Positions 50,686-58,912 of a stretch of DNA of 64,000 bases are shown one piece after another. A program made the position numbers and the translations under genes. The stretch covers positions 1 to 64,000 of the forward strand of contig NZ_BAAAPN010000105.1 in assembly GCF_039531165.1 (NCBI RefSeq), in the 5' to 3' direction. A model generated the notes under the pieces. The model saw only the letters and a list, made by a program, of their open reading frames with translations. It had not been told where the DNA came from and made no database searches. The stretch comes from Nostocoides_A vanveenii (lineage in GTDB: Bacteria > Actinomycetota > Actinomycetes > Actinomycetales > Dermatophilaceae). Position 1 is the first letter of the stretch. Every line of letters starts with the position of its first letter.

Positions 50686-51075
50686 CAGCCATACGAGTCG
50701 CTCGTGGAGCGGATGATCCGTGAGGCGCAGGAGCGCGGGGAGTTCGACAACCTCAAGGGCGCCGGCCGGCCGCTCGACCTCGGCTCCGGCGATGACCCGG
50801 ACTGGTGGATCAAGCAGAAGATGCGCAGCGAGGGCCTGGATTTCGCGGGCGGGCTGCCCGCGGTCATCTCCCTGCGGCGCGAGGCGGCGGGGTTCCCCGG
50901 GGCGCTGGCCGACCTGCGCACCGAGTCCAGCGTCCGCGCGGTGCTCGCCGACTACAACGACCGCGTGCGTCTGGACCGGCTCGCCGCGCGCGACCCCAAA
51001 TCGGCCACGATTGTGGCGCCGCTGGTCGACATCGACGCCATGGTCGAGCGCTGGCGGGAACTGCCCAGTCAATGA
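50683..51075 (+). CDS. DUF1992 (DnaJ-homologue subfamily C28-like) protein
   Basis: 130 aa from the GTG at 50683. The DUF1992 signature is clear: ERMIREAQERGEFDNLKGAG (residues 9-28), GRPLDLGSGDDPDWWIKQKM, then a helical tail with YNDRVRLDRLAARDPKS. No J-domain is present. Function is unknown. Its stop overlaps the ATG of the GlmL-like gene. Confidence 0.88.
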   Translation: MQPYESLVERMIREAQERGEFDNLKGAGRPLDLGSGDDPDWWIKQKMRSEGLDFAGGLPAVISLRREAAGFPGALADLRTESSVRAVLADYNDRVRLDRLAARDPKSATIVAPLVDIDAMVERWRELPSQ

Positions 51076-52382
51076 GTGACGCCATCTGCGTCGACGTCGG
51101 GTCGACCTTCACCAAGGGCCTGCGCGTCGACCTCGACTCGGGCGCGGTGCTGGGCTCGGCAGCGCGGCCGACGACCGTCGCCAGTGACGTCCTCACCGGC
51201 CTGTATGCCGTGGTGGCCGACCTCGGCGCCTCGGCAGCGGCGCCGCTCCTCGTCTGCTCCAGCGCCGGTGGCGGCTTGCGGCTCGCGGTCGTCGGTTATG
51301 AGGAGTCGGTGACCGCTCTCGCCGGTTATCGGGCCGGCCTGTCGGCAGGTGCCCGCGTGGTCCACGTGAACGCCGGCCGGCTCACCGGACCGGACGTCGC
51401 GGCACTGCGGGCGGCCCGCCCCGATGTCATCCTGCTCGTCGGCGGGACCGATGGCGGCAATGCGGATGTCTTGCGGCACAACGCCTCTCGCTTGGCGAAT
51501 GCGCGCGTGGCGATGCCGGTCGTGCTGGCCGGGAATGCCGACGCGCGCGTCGAGTGCGTCGAGATCCTCACGCGCACGAGGCGCACCGTCGTCCCGGCCG
51601 ACAACGTTCTGCCGCGCATCGGCGAGATCGCTCCGGAGTCCGCGCGCGCGGCCATCCGCTCGGTCTTCCTGACCCATGTCATCGGCGGCAAGAAGCTCTC
51701 CCGCGGCCCGGAGTTCGCCGGCCTGGTGCGGCGGGCGACCCCCGATGCCGTGCTGCAAGGCGTGGAGGTCCTCGCGGCCGCCACGGGCCGCGATGCGCTC
51801 GTCGTCGACATCGGCGGCGCCACCACGGACGTCTATTCGGCGCTGATCCCCTCCGGTGAGGACGTCGAGATCGTCCGCGATGTCTCGCCCACGCCGCGGG
51901 TCGCGCGCACCGTCGAAGCGGATCTCGGCATGCGCTGGAGCGCCGGCGGTGTGCTCGACGCCGCCGAGCGGGAGCGCCTGCCCGTGACCGACGACCTGCG
52001 CCCGTATGCCGAATCCGTCGCCGCCGACATCGCGCACCTCCCGACGTCCCCGGCGGAATGGAAATGCGAACTCGAACTCGCCCGCCTCGCGGCGGTGATC
52101 GCCGTCCGCCGCCACGCTCGCCCGGTGCGTCCCGGTCAGGCGCCGCGGGCCCTGCGTGATGTCGGGCTGGTCATGGGGTCAGGTGGGGTGCTGCGCCACG
52201 CCGACCCCGCCGCCGCTCGCGAGGTCCTCGGTGCCCTGCTCACCGATCACGGCGGGGGGTGGCCGGTCCCGGACCGGGCCGTGGCGGGCGTGGACACGGC
52301 ATACGTGCTCTTCGCCGCGGGCCTGCTCGCGCAGGATCATCCGCAGGCGGCCGCCGCGCTGACGTGCTCGCTCACGCACTGA
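51072..52382 (+). CDS. GlmL/MutL-like ASKHA ATPase
   Basis: 436 aa, ATG overlapping the DUF1992 stop. It matches the GlmL (MutL of glutamate mutase) family: ICVDVGSTFTKGLRVDLD (phosphate loop 1, residues 5-22), VILLVGGTDGGNADVLRHN, LVVDIGGATTDVYSALIP (loop 2, near 238-255), and LVMGSGGVLRHADP near the C-terminus. GlmL is linked to B12-dependent glutamate mutase in anaerobes and may be a reactivase, but no mutase subunits are in this window. Confidence 0.87.
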   Translation: MSDAICVDVGSTFTKGLRVDLDSGAVLGSAARPTTVASDVLTGLYAVVADLGASAAAPLLVCSSAGGGLRLAVVGYEESVTALAGYRAGLSAGARVVHVNAGRLTGPDVAALRAARPDVILLVGGTDGGNADVLRHNASRLANARVAMPVVLAGNADARVECVEILTRTRRTVVPADNVLPRIGEIAPESARAAIRSVFLTHVIGGKKLSRGPEFAGLVRRATPDAVLQGVEVLAAATGRDALVVDIGGATTDVYSALIPSGEDVEIVRDVSPTPRVARTVEADLGMRWSAGGVLDAAERERLPVTDDLRPYAESVAADIAHLPTSPAEWKCELELARLAAVIAVRRHARPVRPGQAPRALRDVGLVMGSGGVLRHADPAAAREVLGALLTDHGGGWPVPDRAVAGVDTAYVLFAAGLLAQDHPQAAAALTCSLTH

Positions 52383-52405
52383 CCCCACGGGTGTTCGCCG
52401 AGGGC

Positions 52406-52421
52406 TAAGGTGCGCACCATG
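52406..52421 (+). promoter_or_regulatory. Leaderless-type promoter for ilvA
   Basis: TAAGGT (52406-52411), 7 nt, then ATG (52419). It has the same hexamer as the psuK promoter. Confidence 0.5.
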
Positions 52422-53639
52422 GCGACGCTCCCGACGGTCACGCTCGACGACATCCGCTCGGCACGCGAGGCGCTCGGCGACCTGATCCGGCCGACCCCCC
52501 TGGAGTATTCGCGCACCCTCAGCGAGAAGGTCGGCACCCAGGTCTTCCTCAAGTGCGAGAACCTGCAGCGCGCCGGGTCCTTCAAAATCCGCGGCGCCTA
52601 TACGCGCATCTCGCGGCTGAGCGAGGAGGAAAAGGCACGCGGCGTCGTCGCGGCCAGCGCTGGCAACCACGCGCAGGGTGTCGCGCTCGCGGCGACCACC
52701 CTCGGCATCCGCTCGAAGGTCTATATGCCGGTCGGCGCGGCGATGCCCAAGCTCAACGCCACGCGCGCCTACGGCGCGGAGGTCGAGCAGATCGGCGCGA
52801 CGCTCGATGAGTCGCTCGTCGCCGCCCGGGCGTATGCCGATGACACGGGCGCCGTCCTGATCCACCCCTTCGACCACGCCGACATCGTCGCCGGGCAGGG
52901 CACGTGCGGGCTGGAGATCCTGGAGCAGTGCCCCGACGTCGGGACGGTCGTCGTGAGCCTGGGGGGCGGCGGCCTGCTCGCCGGCGTCGCGACGGCGATC
53001 AAGGCCCAACGGGACGATGTGACGCTGGTCGGTGTCCAGGCCGACGCGGCCGCGGCCTATCCGGTGTCCTTGGCCGCGGGGCACCCGATCGCTGCCGAGC
53101 GGATGGCGACAATGGCCGACGGCATCGCGGTGGGACTGCCCGGCGCCGTGCCCTTCGAGGTCATCCGGCAACTCGTCGATCGCGTCGACACGGTGTCCGA
53201 GGCGTCCTTGTCCCGGGCCATGCTCCAGTTGCTCGAGCACAGCAAACTCGTGGTCGAGCCGGCCGGCGCCGCGGGCGTCGCCCTGATCAATGAAGCCGCC
53301 GACCGGGCCTGGTCGGGCCCGATCGTCGTCGTGCTCTCGGGCGGCAATATCGACCCGATGCTGATGCTTCGGGTCATCCGTCACGGCATGGCCGCAGCCG
53401 GCCGCTATCTGCAGTTCCGCGTTGTCATGCCGGACCGGCCCGGCTCGCTGGCCCGGCTGATCTCCGACTGTGCGGCCACCGATGCCAATGTCATCGAGGT
53501 CGAGCACATGCGCACCGACCCGACGCTGATGGTGGACGAGGTCGACATTCTGGTCCAGGTCGAGACCAAGGGCGCGGCCCACTGCCAGGCGGTCCTGACC
53601 TCGCTCCGCGCCGCCGGCTACCGCCTCAAGTTCGCCTGA
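52419..53639 (+). CDS. ilvA: Threonine ammonia-lyase
   Basis: 406 aa PLP enzyme making 2-oxobutanoate for isoleucine, or catabolic deamination. The PLP Lys is in ENLQRAGSFKIRGAY (near residue 59). SAGNHAQGVALAA and VVSLGGGGLLAGVATAIK (glycine-rich phosphate loop) follow, and the C-terminus has an ACT-like regulatory region (FRVVMPDRPGSLARLISDC). The ACT type resembles TdcB-like forms with one ACT domain. I chose the ATG at 52419; a GTG at 52410 overlaps the -10 box. Confidence 0.93.
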   Translation: MATLPTVTLDDIRSAREALGDLIRPTPLEYSRTLSEKVGTQVFLKCENLQRAGSFKIRGAYTRISRLSEEEKARGVVAASAGNHAQGVALAATTLGIRSKVYMPVGAAMPKLNATRAYGAEVEQIGATLDESLVAARAYADDTGAVLIHPFDHADIVAGQGTCGLEILEQCPDVGTVVVSLGGGGLLAGVATAIKAQRDDVTLVGVQADAAAAYPVSLAAGHPIAAERMATMADGIAVGLPGAVPFEVIRQLVDRVDTVSEASLSRAMLQLLEHSKLVVEPAGAAGVALINEAADRAWSGPIVVVLSGGNIDPMLMLRVIRHGMAAAGRYLQFRVVMPDRPGSLARLISDCAATDANVIEVEHMRTDPTLMVDEVDILVQVETKGAAHCQAVLTSLRAAGYRLKFA

Positions 53640-53683
53640 CGCCCCCCGTCCCTAAACCCTTCTAGCAGCAGTTAGGCGTTCTC

Positions 53684-53703
53684 CAGCAGGGTAGACCCTG
53701 CTG
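53684..53703. terminator. Hairpin between convergent ilvA and greA
   Basis: CAGCAGGG (53684-53691), loop TAGA, CCCTGCTG (53696-53703). No T-run. Just upstream is AAACCCTTCT (53653-53662), similar to the start of the family 1 repeat. Confidence 0.5.
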
Positions 53704-53772
53704 CAGGAGACCCAACCTGCGCTCGCGCCCCCTCGGCCTGCACGACCGAATCGCGGGCGCCGACTCTCGGCG

Positions 53773-54258
53773 TCAGCCGGTGAAGGGCTTAGCCGCCTTG
53801 ATCGTGACCTCGATGGTCTTGCCATTGGGCGCCTGGTAGCTCGTCGTGTCGCCGACCCGAAGCCCGTTGATGGCGGACCCTAGCGGGGACGCCTCCGAGA
53901 ACACCTGCAGGTCGCCGTCCGCACTCTCGCGCGAGCCCAGCAGGAAGGTCTCGTCCTCGCCGAACAACTCCACCGTCACCAACATGCCCGGCTCGACCAC
54001 CCCGTCGTCCGGGGGAGTGCCGATGACCGCGGTCGCCAACAGCTGGGTCAGCTGCCGGATGCGCAACTCGAGCTTGCCCTGCTCCTCCTTGGCGGCGTGG
54101 TAACCGCCGTTCTCCTTCAGGTCACCCTCAGCTCGTGCCGCCTCGATGCGGCCGATGACCTCGGCACGCCGCGGGCCCGAGAGTTCCTGCAACTCGCTCG
54201 AGAGCCGCTCGTAGGCTTCCTGGGTCAAGAAGGTCGACGTCGTGGTCGGCTCGCTCAT
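53773..54258 (-). CDS. greA: Transcription elongation factor GreA
   Basis: 161 aa; binds the RNA polymerase secondary channel and stimulates transcript cleavage. The N-terminal coiled coil carries the key acidic tip ARAEGDLKENGGYHAAKEEQ (about residues 44-63), and the C-terminal FKBP-like domain has DGVVEPGMLVTVELFGED and SPLGSAINGLRVGDTTSYQ. It lies downstream of the DUF4307 gene on the same strand, separated by a terminator. Confidence 0.97.
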   Translation of the reverse strand: MSEPTTTSTFLTQEAYERLSSELQELSGPRRAEVIGRIEAARAEGDLKENGGYHAAKEEQGKLELRIRQLTQLLATAVIGTPPDDGVVEPGMLVTVELFGEDETFLLGSRESADGDLQVFSEASPLGSAINGLRVGDTTSYQAPNGKTIEVTIKAAKPFTG

Positions 54259-54284
54259 GAAAACACTCCTCAGTCATGGGCAAA

Positions 54285-54313
54285 GGGTCTGGATCGACCA
54301 TCGATCCAGACCC
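54285..54313 (-). terminator. Intrinsic terminator after the DUF4307 gene
   Basis: A perfect 13-bp stem (54285-54297 with 54301-54313) with a 3-nt loop. On the minus strand TTTG follows. It separates the DUF4307 gene from greA. Confidence 0.8.
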
Positions 54314-54332
54314 GGTGAATGCATCAGTCTAC

Positions 54333-54746
54333 CTATGCCGGCTTGCACGTGAGCACCGTGCCGGTCACCGCCAGCGCCGTGGTGCGGATCGTCGCGCGCT
54401 GCGCCACATCGACTTCCGGCCCGGCGGGGATCGTCACATCCAGCAATCCGACGGCCGCGAACGCCTGATCCATGGCCTTCAGCTGACAGGTCACCGCGAC
54501 ATCCGCGGGCCGGTGCACGGTGAAGCGGACGTCGACCCGCTGAGCGTCGACGACGTCATACCCGGTCGTCTGCCAGCTGACGCGCCCGTGCGTCGCCGAG
54601 ACGGCGAACCAGACGACCACCGCCATGGCCGCGGCGACCCCGAGCAGGGCAAGCAGCAGCGGCCGCCGATCGATGCGCCGACCGGCTGCCTCCGCGGCGG
54701 CCTCCTCGGCGTCGAAGTCGACGTCGTTCCCGGGCAGGTTGGTCAT
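54333..54746 (-). CDS. DUF4307 membrane protein
   Basis: 137 aa from the ATG at 54746, with GGAGG a few bases upstream; the open frame starts further up at 54782. An acidic N-terminus is followed by one TM segment (PLLLALLGVAAAMAVVVWFA, about 28-47) and an exported beta-rich domain ending TGTVLTCKPA. It is divergent from mca, as in mycobacteria (Rv1081c next to mca). Function unknown. Confidence 0.85.
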   Translation of the reverse strand: MTNLPGNDVDFDAEEAAAEAAGRRIDRRPLLLALLGVAAAMAVVVWFAVSATHGRVSWQTTGYDVVDAQRVDVRFTVHRPADVAVTCQLKAMDQAFAAVGLLDVTIPAGPEVDVAQRATIRTTALAVTGTVLTCKPA

Positions 54747-54836
54747 CGAGTCCTCCGGCGGTTCCGGGGTGGCCGGCGCCACGGTGCGAGAATGGGTGTT
54801 CTGTCGATCATGTCATCCACCCGGAAGAGGATTTCC

Positions 54837-55775
54837 ATGGCCAAGGGCATGCGCCTGATGTGCGTGCACGCGCACCCCGACGACGAGTCGAGCAAGGGTG
54901 CCGCGACCATGGCGAAATATGTCGCCGCCGGCGCCGAAGTGTTGGTCGTCTCCTGCACCGGGGGCGAGCGTGGCGACATTCTCAACAAGAAGCTCGCCGA
55001 CGACCCCGCGGTCCTGCGTGATCTGGCTCAGGTCCGCCGCGCCGAGATGGCGCGCGCGCAAGCCATCCTCGGTGTCGACCACCACTGGCTCGGATTCGTC
55101 GATTCCGGTCTGCCGGAAGGCGATCCGCTGCCCCCTTTGCCGGAGGGGTGCTTCGCGCTGGAGCCGCTGGAGATCCCTGTCGAAGCCCTCGTCCGCGAGA
55201 TCCGCCGCTTCCGCCCGCACGTGATGACGACCTATGACGAGAACGGGGGCTACCCCCACCCCGACCACATCCGCTGCCACGACGTGTCGGCGGCCGCCTT
55301 CGTCGCCGCCGGCGACCCCGATGCCTTCCCCAGTGCCGGGCCCGCGTGGCAGCCCCTGAAGCTCTACTACAACGGCGGCTTCAGCCGCGCGCGCATCGAG
55401 ACCTACCACGAGGCCCTCCTCGACCTCGGCGTGGAGAGCCCGTTTGCCGAGTGGCTGGAGCGCATGGACGGTCGCGTCGAGCGCACGGTCACCACCCGCA
55501 TCGAATGCGCCGACTTCTTCGAGCAGCGCGACCAGGCGCTCCTCGCCCACGCGACCCAGATCGATCCGGACGGCTTCTTCTTTTCCGTCCCGCGCGAGGT
55601 GCAGCGTCAGGTCTGGCCCTTCGAGGATTACGAGATCGCCGCCTCCTATGTGCCCATCGCCGACGGCGAGGACGACCTCTTCGGTGGGCTCGACGCGGTC
55701 GCCGCGGCCGACGCGCTCGCGCTCGCCGCGACCGACCTGACCCTCGACCGCCGGGTCGCCCGGGTGCCCGCATGA
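54837..55775 (+). CDS. mca: Mycothiol S-conjugate amidase
   Basis: 312 aa, ATG with GGAAGAGG 6 nt upstream. It cleaves mycothiol S-conjugates so that toxins leave as mercapturic acids. LmbE-like zinc site: VHAHPDDESSKGAATMA (residues 9-25, H-P-D-D) and YPHPDHIRCHDVS with the third His. RRAEMARAQAILGVDHHWLG and YYNGGFSRARIE are typical of Mca. Mycothiol use supports an actinobacterial origin. MshB is similar, but length and the greA/DUF4307 context favour mca. Confidence 0.93.
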   Translation: MAKGMRLMCVHAHPDDESSKGAATMAKYVAAGAEVLVVSCTGGERGDILNKKLADDPAVLRDLAQVRRAEMARAQAILGVDHHWLGFVDSGLPEGDPLPPLPEGCFALEPLEIPVEALVREIRRFRPHVMTTYDENGGYPHPDHIRCHDVSAAAFVAAGDPDAFPSAGPAWQPLKLYYNGGFSRARIETYHEALLDLGVESPFAEWLERMDGRVERTVTTRIECADFFEQRDQALLAHATQIDPDGFFFSVPREVQRQVWPFEDYEIAASYVPIADGEDDLFGGLDAVAAADALALAATDLTLDRRVARVPA

Positions 55776-56053
55776 TCGCCGAGTTCGCCCTGGCCGGCGG
55801 TGAAGCGGACGGGAGCAGCGCCTCCAGCGGCTTCCTCGGCTTCGTCGTTTTCTTTGCTCTCGCGCTCGCCGTCTGGTTCCTCGTGCGCAATATGACCGGC
55901 CGCCTGCGCCGGATGAATTACGCCGAAACGCAACGCACCCAGGACGCCCCTGCCGAGCCGGACGACGCCACGGCCGCTGAGGCCGACGAGCGAGCCGGGG
56001 CGGCACCGGGCGCGGAGCCGGATCCAGACCAGCCGCCGCCGGAAGCCCCCTAG
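55772..56053 (+). CDS. Small single-pass membrane protein downstream of mca
   Basis: 93 aa, ATG overlapping the mca stop. One TM segment (GFLGFVVFFALALAVWFLVR, about residues 20-39), then a basic stretch (MTGRLRRMNYAE) and a Pro/Ala/Glu-rich cytoplasmic tail. It matches the small membrane protein that follows mca in mycobacteria (Rv1083 position). Function unknown. Confidence 0.8.
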   Translation: MIAEFALAGGEADGSSASSGFLGFVVFFALALAVWFLVRNMTGRLRRMNYAETQRTQDAPAEPDDATAAEADERAGAAPGAEPDPDQPPPEAP

Positions 56054-56089
56054 TTTCCTTCGTGCTGGGCCGTGTTACGCAACCACGGA

Positions 56090-56170
56090 CCTTGGCCGGG
56101 CGTCGGTCGAACTGGTCGAGCGGCAGCGAGCCTTGGCCGGGCGTCAGTCGAGCTGGGCGAGCGTAGCGAG
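56090..56170. repeat. Tandem duplication, two units of 41 and 40 bp
   Basis: Unit 1 (56090-56130) and unit 2 (56131-56170) both begin CCTTGGCCGGGCGTC and end AGCGAG, with a few substitutions and a 1-bp length difference. They lie between the convergent mca-operon end and the cis-prenyltransferase gene. Confidence 0.8.
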
Positions 56171-56188
56171 CGCCGTGCCTTCCGGGAG

Positions 56189-56950
56189 TTAACCGCCGAA
56201 GCGGCGGTGGCGCTCGGCATACGCGCGCAGGGCCCGCAGGAAGTCGACGCGGCGGAAGTCGGGCCAGTAGGCCTCGCAGAAGTAGAACTCGCTGTGGGCG
56301 CTCTGCCAGAGCATGAAGCCGGAGAGCCGCTGCTCGCCCGACGTGCGAATGACCAGATCGGGGTCGGGTTGGCCGCGGGTGTAGAGATTGGCACCGATGT
56401 CCTCGGCGGTGAGGGATTCGGCGACGTGTTCCAGGGTGGCGCCGGCGGCGGCGCGCTCGGCCAGCAGGGCGCGGACGGCGTCGGCGATCTCCTGGCGCCC
56501 GCCGTAGCCGACGGCGACATTGACGGTCATCCCCGTCACCGACTCGGTGGAGCGCTCAGCGGCCTTCAGCGCGGTTGCGGTGGCGGCCGGGAGCAGGTCG
56601 AGGGCCCCGACGGGGTGGATGCGCCAGCGGCCGGTGGCGGCGAGATCGGTGACGGCGTTCTCGATGATCGTCAGGAGAGGCGCGAGTTCACGTTCGGGAC
56701 GCGCCAGGTTGTCGGTGGACAGCAGCCAGAGGGTCACGACCTCGACTCCCGCGTCCTCGCACCAGGTCAGGAAACCGGCGATATTGTCGGCGCCGGCCTG
56801 ATGGCCGATCTTGGTGTCGGCCCCCCGGGCCGCGGCCCAGCGACGGTTCCCGTCGAGCATCACACCGATATGCCGCGGAAGTGCCTGCCGGTCCAGACCC
56901 CGAGCGACGTGGCGCTCGTAAGCGCCATAGATCAGGTCACCGAGCGACAC
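56189..56950 (-). CDS. Isoprenyl (cis-prenyl) transferase
   Basis: 253 aa from the GTG at 56950 (V-S-L-G-D-L-I-Y), with AGGAG about 11 nt upstream; the open frame runs to 57196 but that part is Arg/Pro-rich filler. Family blocks: PRHIGVMLDGNRRWAAARG (residues 23-41, catalytic Asp), TLWLLSTDNLARPERELAPL, and RTSGEQRLSGFMLWQSAHSE. It makes short- or long-chain Z-prenyl diphosphate for undecaprenyl/decaprenyl phosphate. Context next to mca matches Rv1086, a Z-farnesyl diphosphate synthase, so chain length is open. Confidence 0.92.
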   Translation of the reverse strand: MSLGDLIYGAYERHVARGLDRQALPRHIGVMLDGNRRWAAARGADTKIGHQAGADNIAGFLTWCEDAGVEVVTLWLLSTDNLARPERELAPLLTIIENAVTDLAATGRWRIHPVGALDLLPAATATALKAAERSTESVTGMTVNVAVGYGGRQEIADAVRALLAERAAAGATLEHVAESLTAEDIGANLYTRGQPDPDLVIRTSGEQRLSGFMLWQSAHSEFYFCEAYWPDFRRVDFLRALRAYAERHRRFGG

Positions 56951-57372
56951 CTGTGGCTGTTCTCCTGACGTATGAGGCGGCGGCCCGGTCAGGAGTACAG
57001 CAACCGTGGCCGGGTCCAACCGTAGCGCCGCGTCCGGTCTTGTCGCATGCGGACGCGGCGAAGAGTCGGCAGCAGTCGCCGGGCGGGCTCTCGCGCCGCC
57101 TGGAGCAACCCGTCCCGGCGTCACCACCCAGGCGGCCACCCGGGCGCCGCCAGGAATTCGCCAGCCGGCCGCGCGTGTCGTGCGCGGCACTTCCAACCGC
57201 CCGGCTTAGCGTGAAGCCCAAGCGGATCACCGGATCCGCCCGTGGGAGGCCAGACTTGCCGGAGCATCAGGCAGACGGGCCGGACCGGCCCGGATCGGGC
57301 CGCCCCCGGACCGCCACCTCGACCTAGGCGCGCCAGCGCCTGGCAACGGGCGTGCGCCGCAAGGAGATCCGT
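56951..57372. other. Divergent intergenic region (422 bp)
   Basis: Upstream of both the cis-prenyltransferase (-) and phoH2 (+). It is GC-rich with no convincing ORF. One 7-bp inverted repeat, GCGGATC-accg-GATCCGC (57232-57249), could be an operator. AAGGAG at 57361-57366 is the phoH2 ribosome binding site. Confidence 0.5.
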
Positions 57373-58698
57373 ATGACCGCCAATGCCGGCGTCACGCTGA
57401 CGGGGGAACAACGCCGCACCTATGTCATCGACACCTCGGTGCTCCTGTCGGATCCGAAAGCCCTGCTGCGCTTCAAGGAACACGAAGTCGTCGTGCCCGT
57501 TGTCGTCGTCACCGAACTCGAGGCCAAACGCCACCACCCAGAGCTCGGCTACTTTGCCCGGTCCGCCCTGCGTTTCCTCGACGATCTGCGCATTGCCCAC
57601 GGCCGGCTCGATGCCCCGGTCGCGATCGGCGACGAGGGCGGCAGCCTCCGGGTCGAACTCAACCACACCGACCCTGATGTCCTTCCGGCCGGATTCCGCT
57701 TGGGGGACAACGACACTCGGATCCTCTCGGTAGCCGCCAATCTCGCCGGCGAGGGCTTCGCGGTCACGGTGGTCAGCAAGGACCTGCCGATGCGGGTCAA
57801 GGCGGCCTCGGTGGGCCTGGACGCGCAGGAATACCGCGCCGAGATGGCCATCGACTCCGGCTGGACCGGCTTTCGTGAACTCGACGTGCTCGCCGACGAC
57901 ATCGACACCCTCTACGACACCGGCCGGCTGGAGTCGGCGGACGCGGCGGAACTGCCCTGCCATACCGGCCTGAAACTGCTCTCGCCACGCGGCTCCGCAC
58001 TCGGCCGGGTAGGCGCCGACAAGCAGGTGCGGCTCGTCCGCGGCGACCGCGATGCCTTCGGCTTGCACGGACGCAGCGCCGAGCAACGCATCGCCCTCGA
58101 CCTGCTCCTCGATCCCGACATCGGCATCGTCTCCCTGGGCGGCCGAGCCGGCACCGGCAAGTCCGCGCTCGCCCTTTGCGCCGGTCTCGAGGCCGTGATG
58201 GAGCGCCGCGCCCACCGCAAGGTGATCGTCTTCCGTCCCCTCTATGCCGTGGGCGGCCAGGAACTCGGCTACCTCCCGGGGACCGAGAACGAGAAGATGG
58301 GCCCGTGGGCGCAGGCCGTCTTCGACACCCTCGGGGCGGTCGTCAATGCCGAGGTCGTCGAGGAAGTCCTGGCCCGCGGCATGCTCGAAGTCCTACCGCT
58401 GACGCACGTTCGCGGTCGTTCGCTGCACGACGCCTTCGTCATCGTCGACGAGGCGCAGTCCCTCGAGCGCAATGTCCTGCTCACCGTGCTGTCGCGGATC
58501 GGCCAGAACTCCAAGGTCGTGCTGACGCACGATGTCGCCCAGCGGGACAACCTGCGTGTCGGCCGGCACGACGGGGTTGCCGCGGTCATCGAGACCCTCA
58601 AGGGCCACCCGTTGTTCGCCCACATGACCTTGAGCCGGTCCGAGCGCAGCCCGATAGCCGCCCTGGTCACCGACCTCTTGGAGGGCATCGAGCCCTGA
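57373..58698 (+). CDS. phoH2: PhoH2-like PIN-domain RNA helicase/RNase
   Basis: 441 aa from the ATG at 57373, with AAGGAG 6 nt upstream. The N-terminal PIN domain (about 15-150) has YVIDTSVLLSDPKALLRF with the first Asp, VVVTELEAKRHHPELGYFAR, and LGDNDTRILSVAANL. The C-terminal PhoH ATPase has SLGGRAGTGKSALALCAGLE (Walker A) and AFVIVDEAQSLERNVLLTVL (Walker B). PhoH2 proteins unwind and cut RNA. A second GKS-type or antitoxin gene is not adjacent. The mycobacterial homologue (Rv1095) lies near coaA as here. Confidence 0.93.
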   Translation: MTANAGVTLTGEQRRTYVIDTSVLLSDPKALLRFKEHEVVVPVVVVTELEAKRHHPELGYFARSALRFLDDLRIAHGRLDAPVAIGDEGGSLRVELNHTDPDVLPAGFRLGDNDTRILSVAANLAGEGFAVTVVSKDLPMRVKAASVGLDAQEYRAEMAIDSGWTGFRELDVLADDIDTLYDTGRLESADAAELPCHTGLKLLSPRGSALGRVGADKQVRLVRGDRDAFGLHGRSAEQRIALDLLLDPDIGIVSLGGRAGTGKSALALCAGLEAVMERRAHRKVIVFRPLYAVGGQELGYLPGTENEKMGPWAQAVFDTLGAVVNAEVVEEVLARGMLEVLPLTHVRGRSLHDAFVIVDEAQSLERNVLLTVLSRIGQNSKVVLTHDVAQRDNLRVGRHDGVAAVIETLKGHPLFAHMTLSRSERSPIAALVTDLLEGIEP

Positions 58699-58732
58699 CG
58701 CAGCACAGGGGAGGCAGCGCGAGATCAGCCGT

Positions 58733-58764
58733 CGCCGGGTCGTTCAATTTTGAACGACCCGGCG
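58733..58764. promoter_or_regulatory. 15-bp inverted repeat after phoH2, overlapping a -35 box
   Basis: CGCCGGGTCGTTCAA (58733-58747) with TTGAACGACCCGGCG (58750-58764). It may end phoH2 transcription. It also carries the TTGAAC -35 box of the next promoter, so it could be an operator. Confidence 0.6.
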
Positions 58765-58778
58765 AAACGGGGTAAAGT
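58750..58778 (+). promoter_or_regulatory. Sigma-70-type promoter for the secreted transglycosylase-like gene
   Basis: TTGAAC (58750-58755), a 17-nt spacer, TAAAGT (58773-58778). The leader is then about 128 nt and can fold (GGCCGC-tgcggc-GCGGCC near 58822-58839). No known riboswitch was recognised. Confidence 0.55.
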
Positions 58779-58912
58779 ATCGTTTTGATAACGACGCGCC
58801 CGCACTAGGTAGCGCGAACCTGGCCGCTGCGGCGCGGCCGAGCACCGTGGGCGGCCGGTCAAGGCGTGCGTCGAGCGGGGCTCACCGCCTGATCTCAAGG
58901 AACTCGATCCCC

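Noticed and set aside
58779..58912. c-di-AMP (ydaO) riboswitch upstream of the transglycosylase-like gene
   Set aside because: Gene type is right, but the conserved core segments of the motif could not be found by eye. Kept only as a structured leader.
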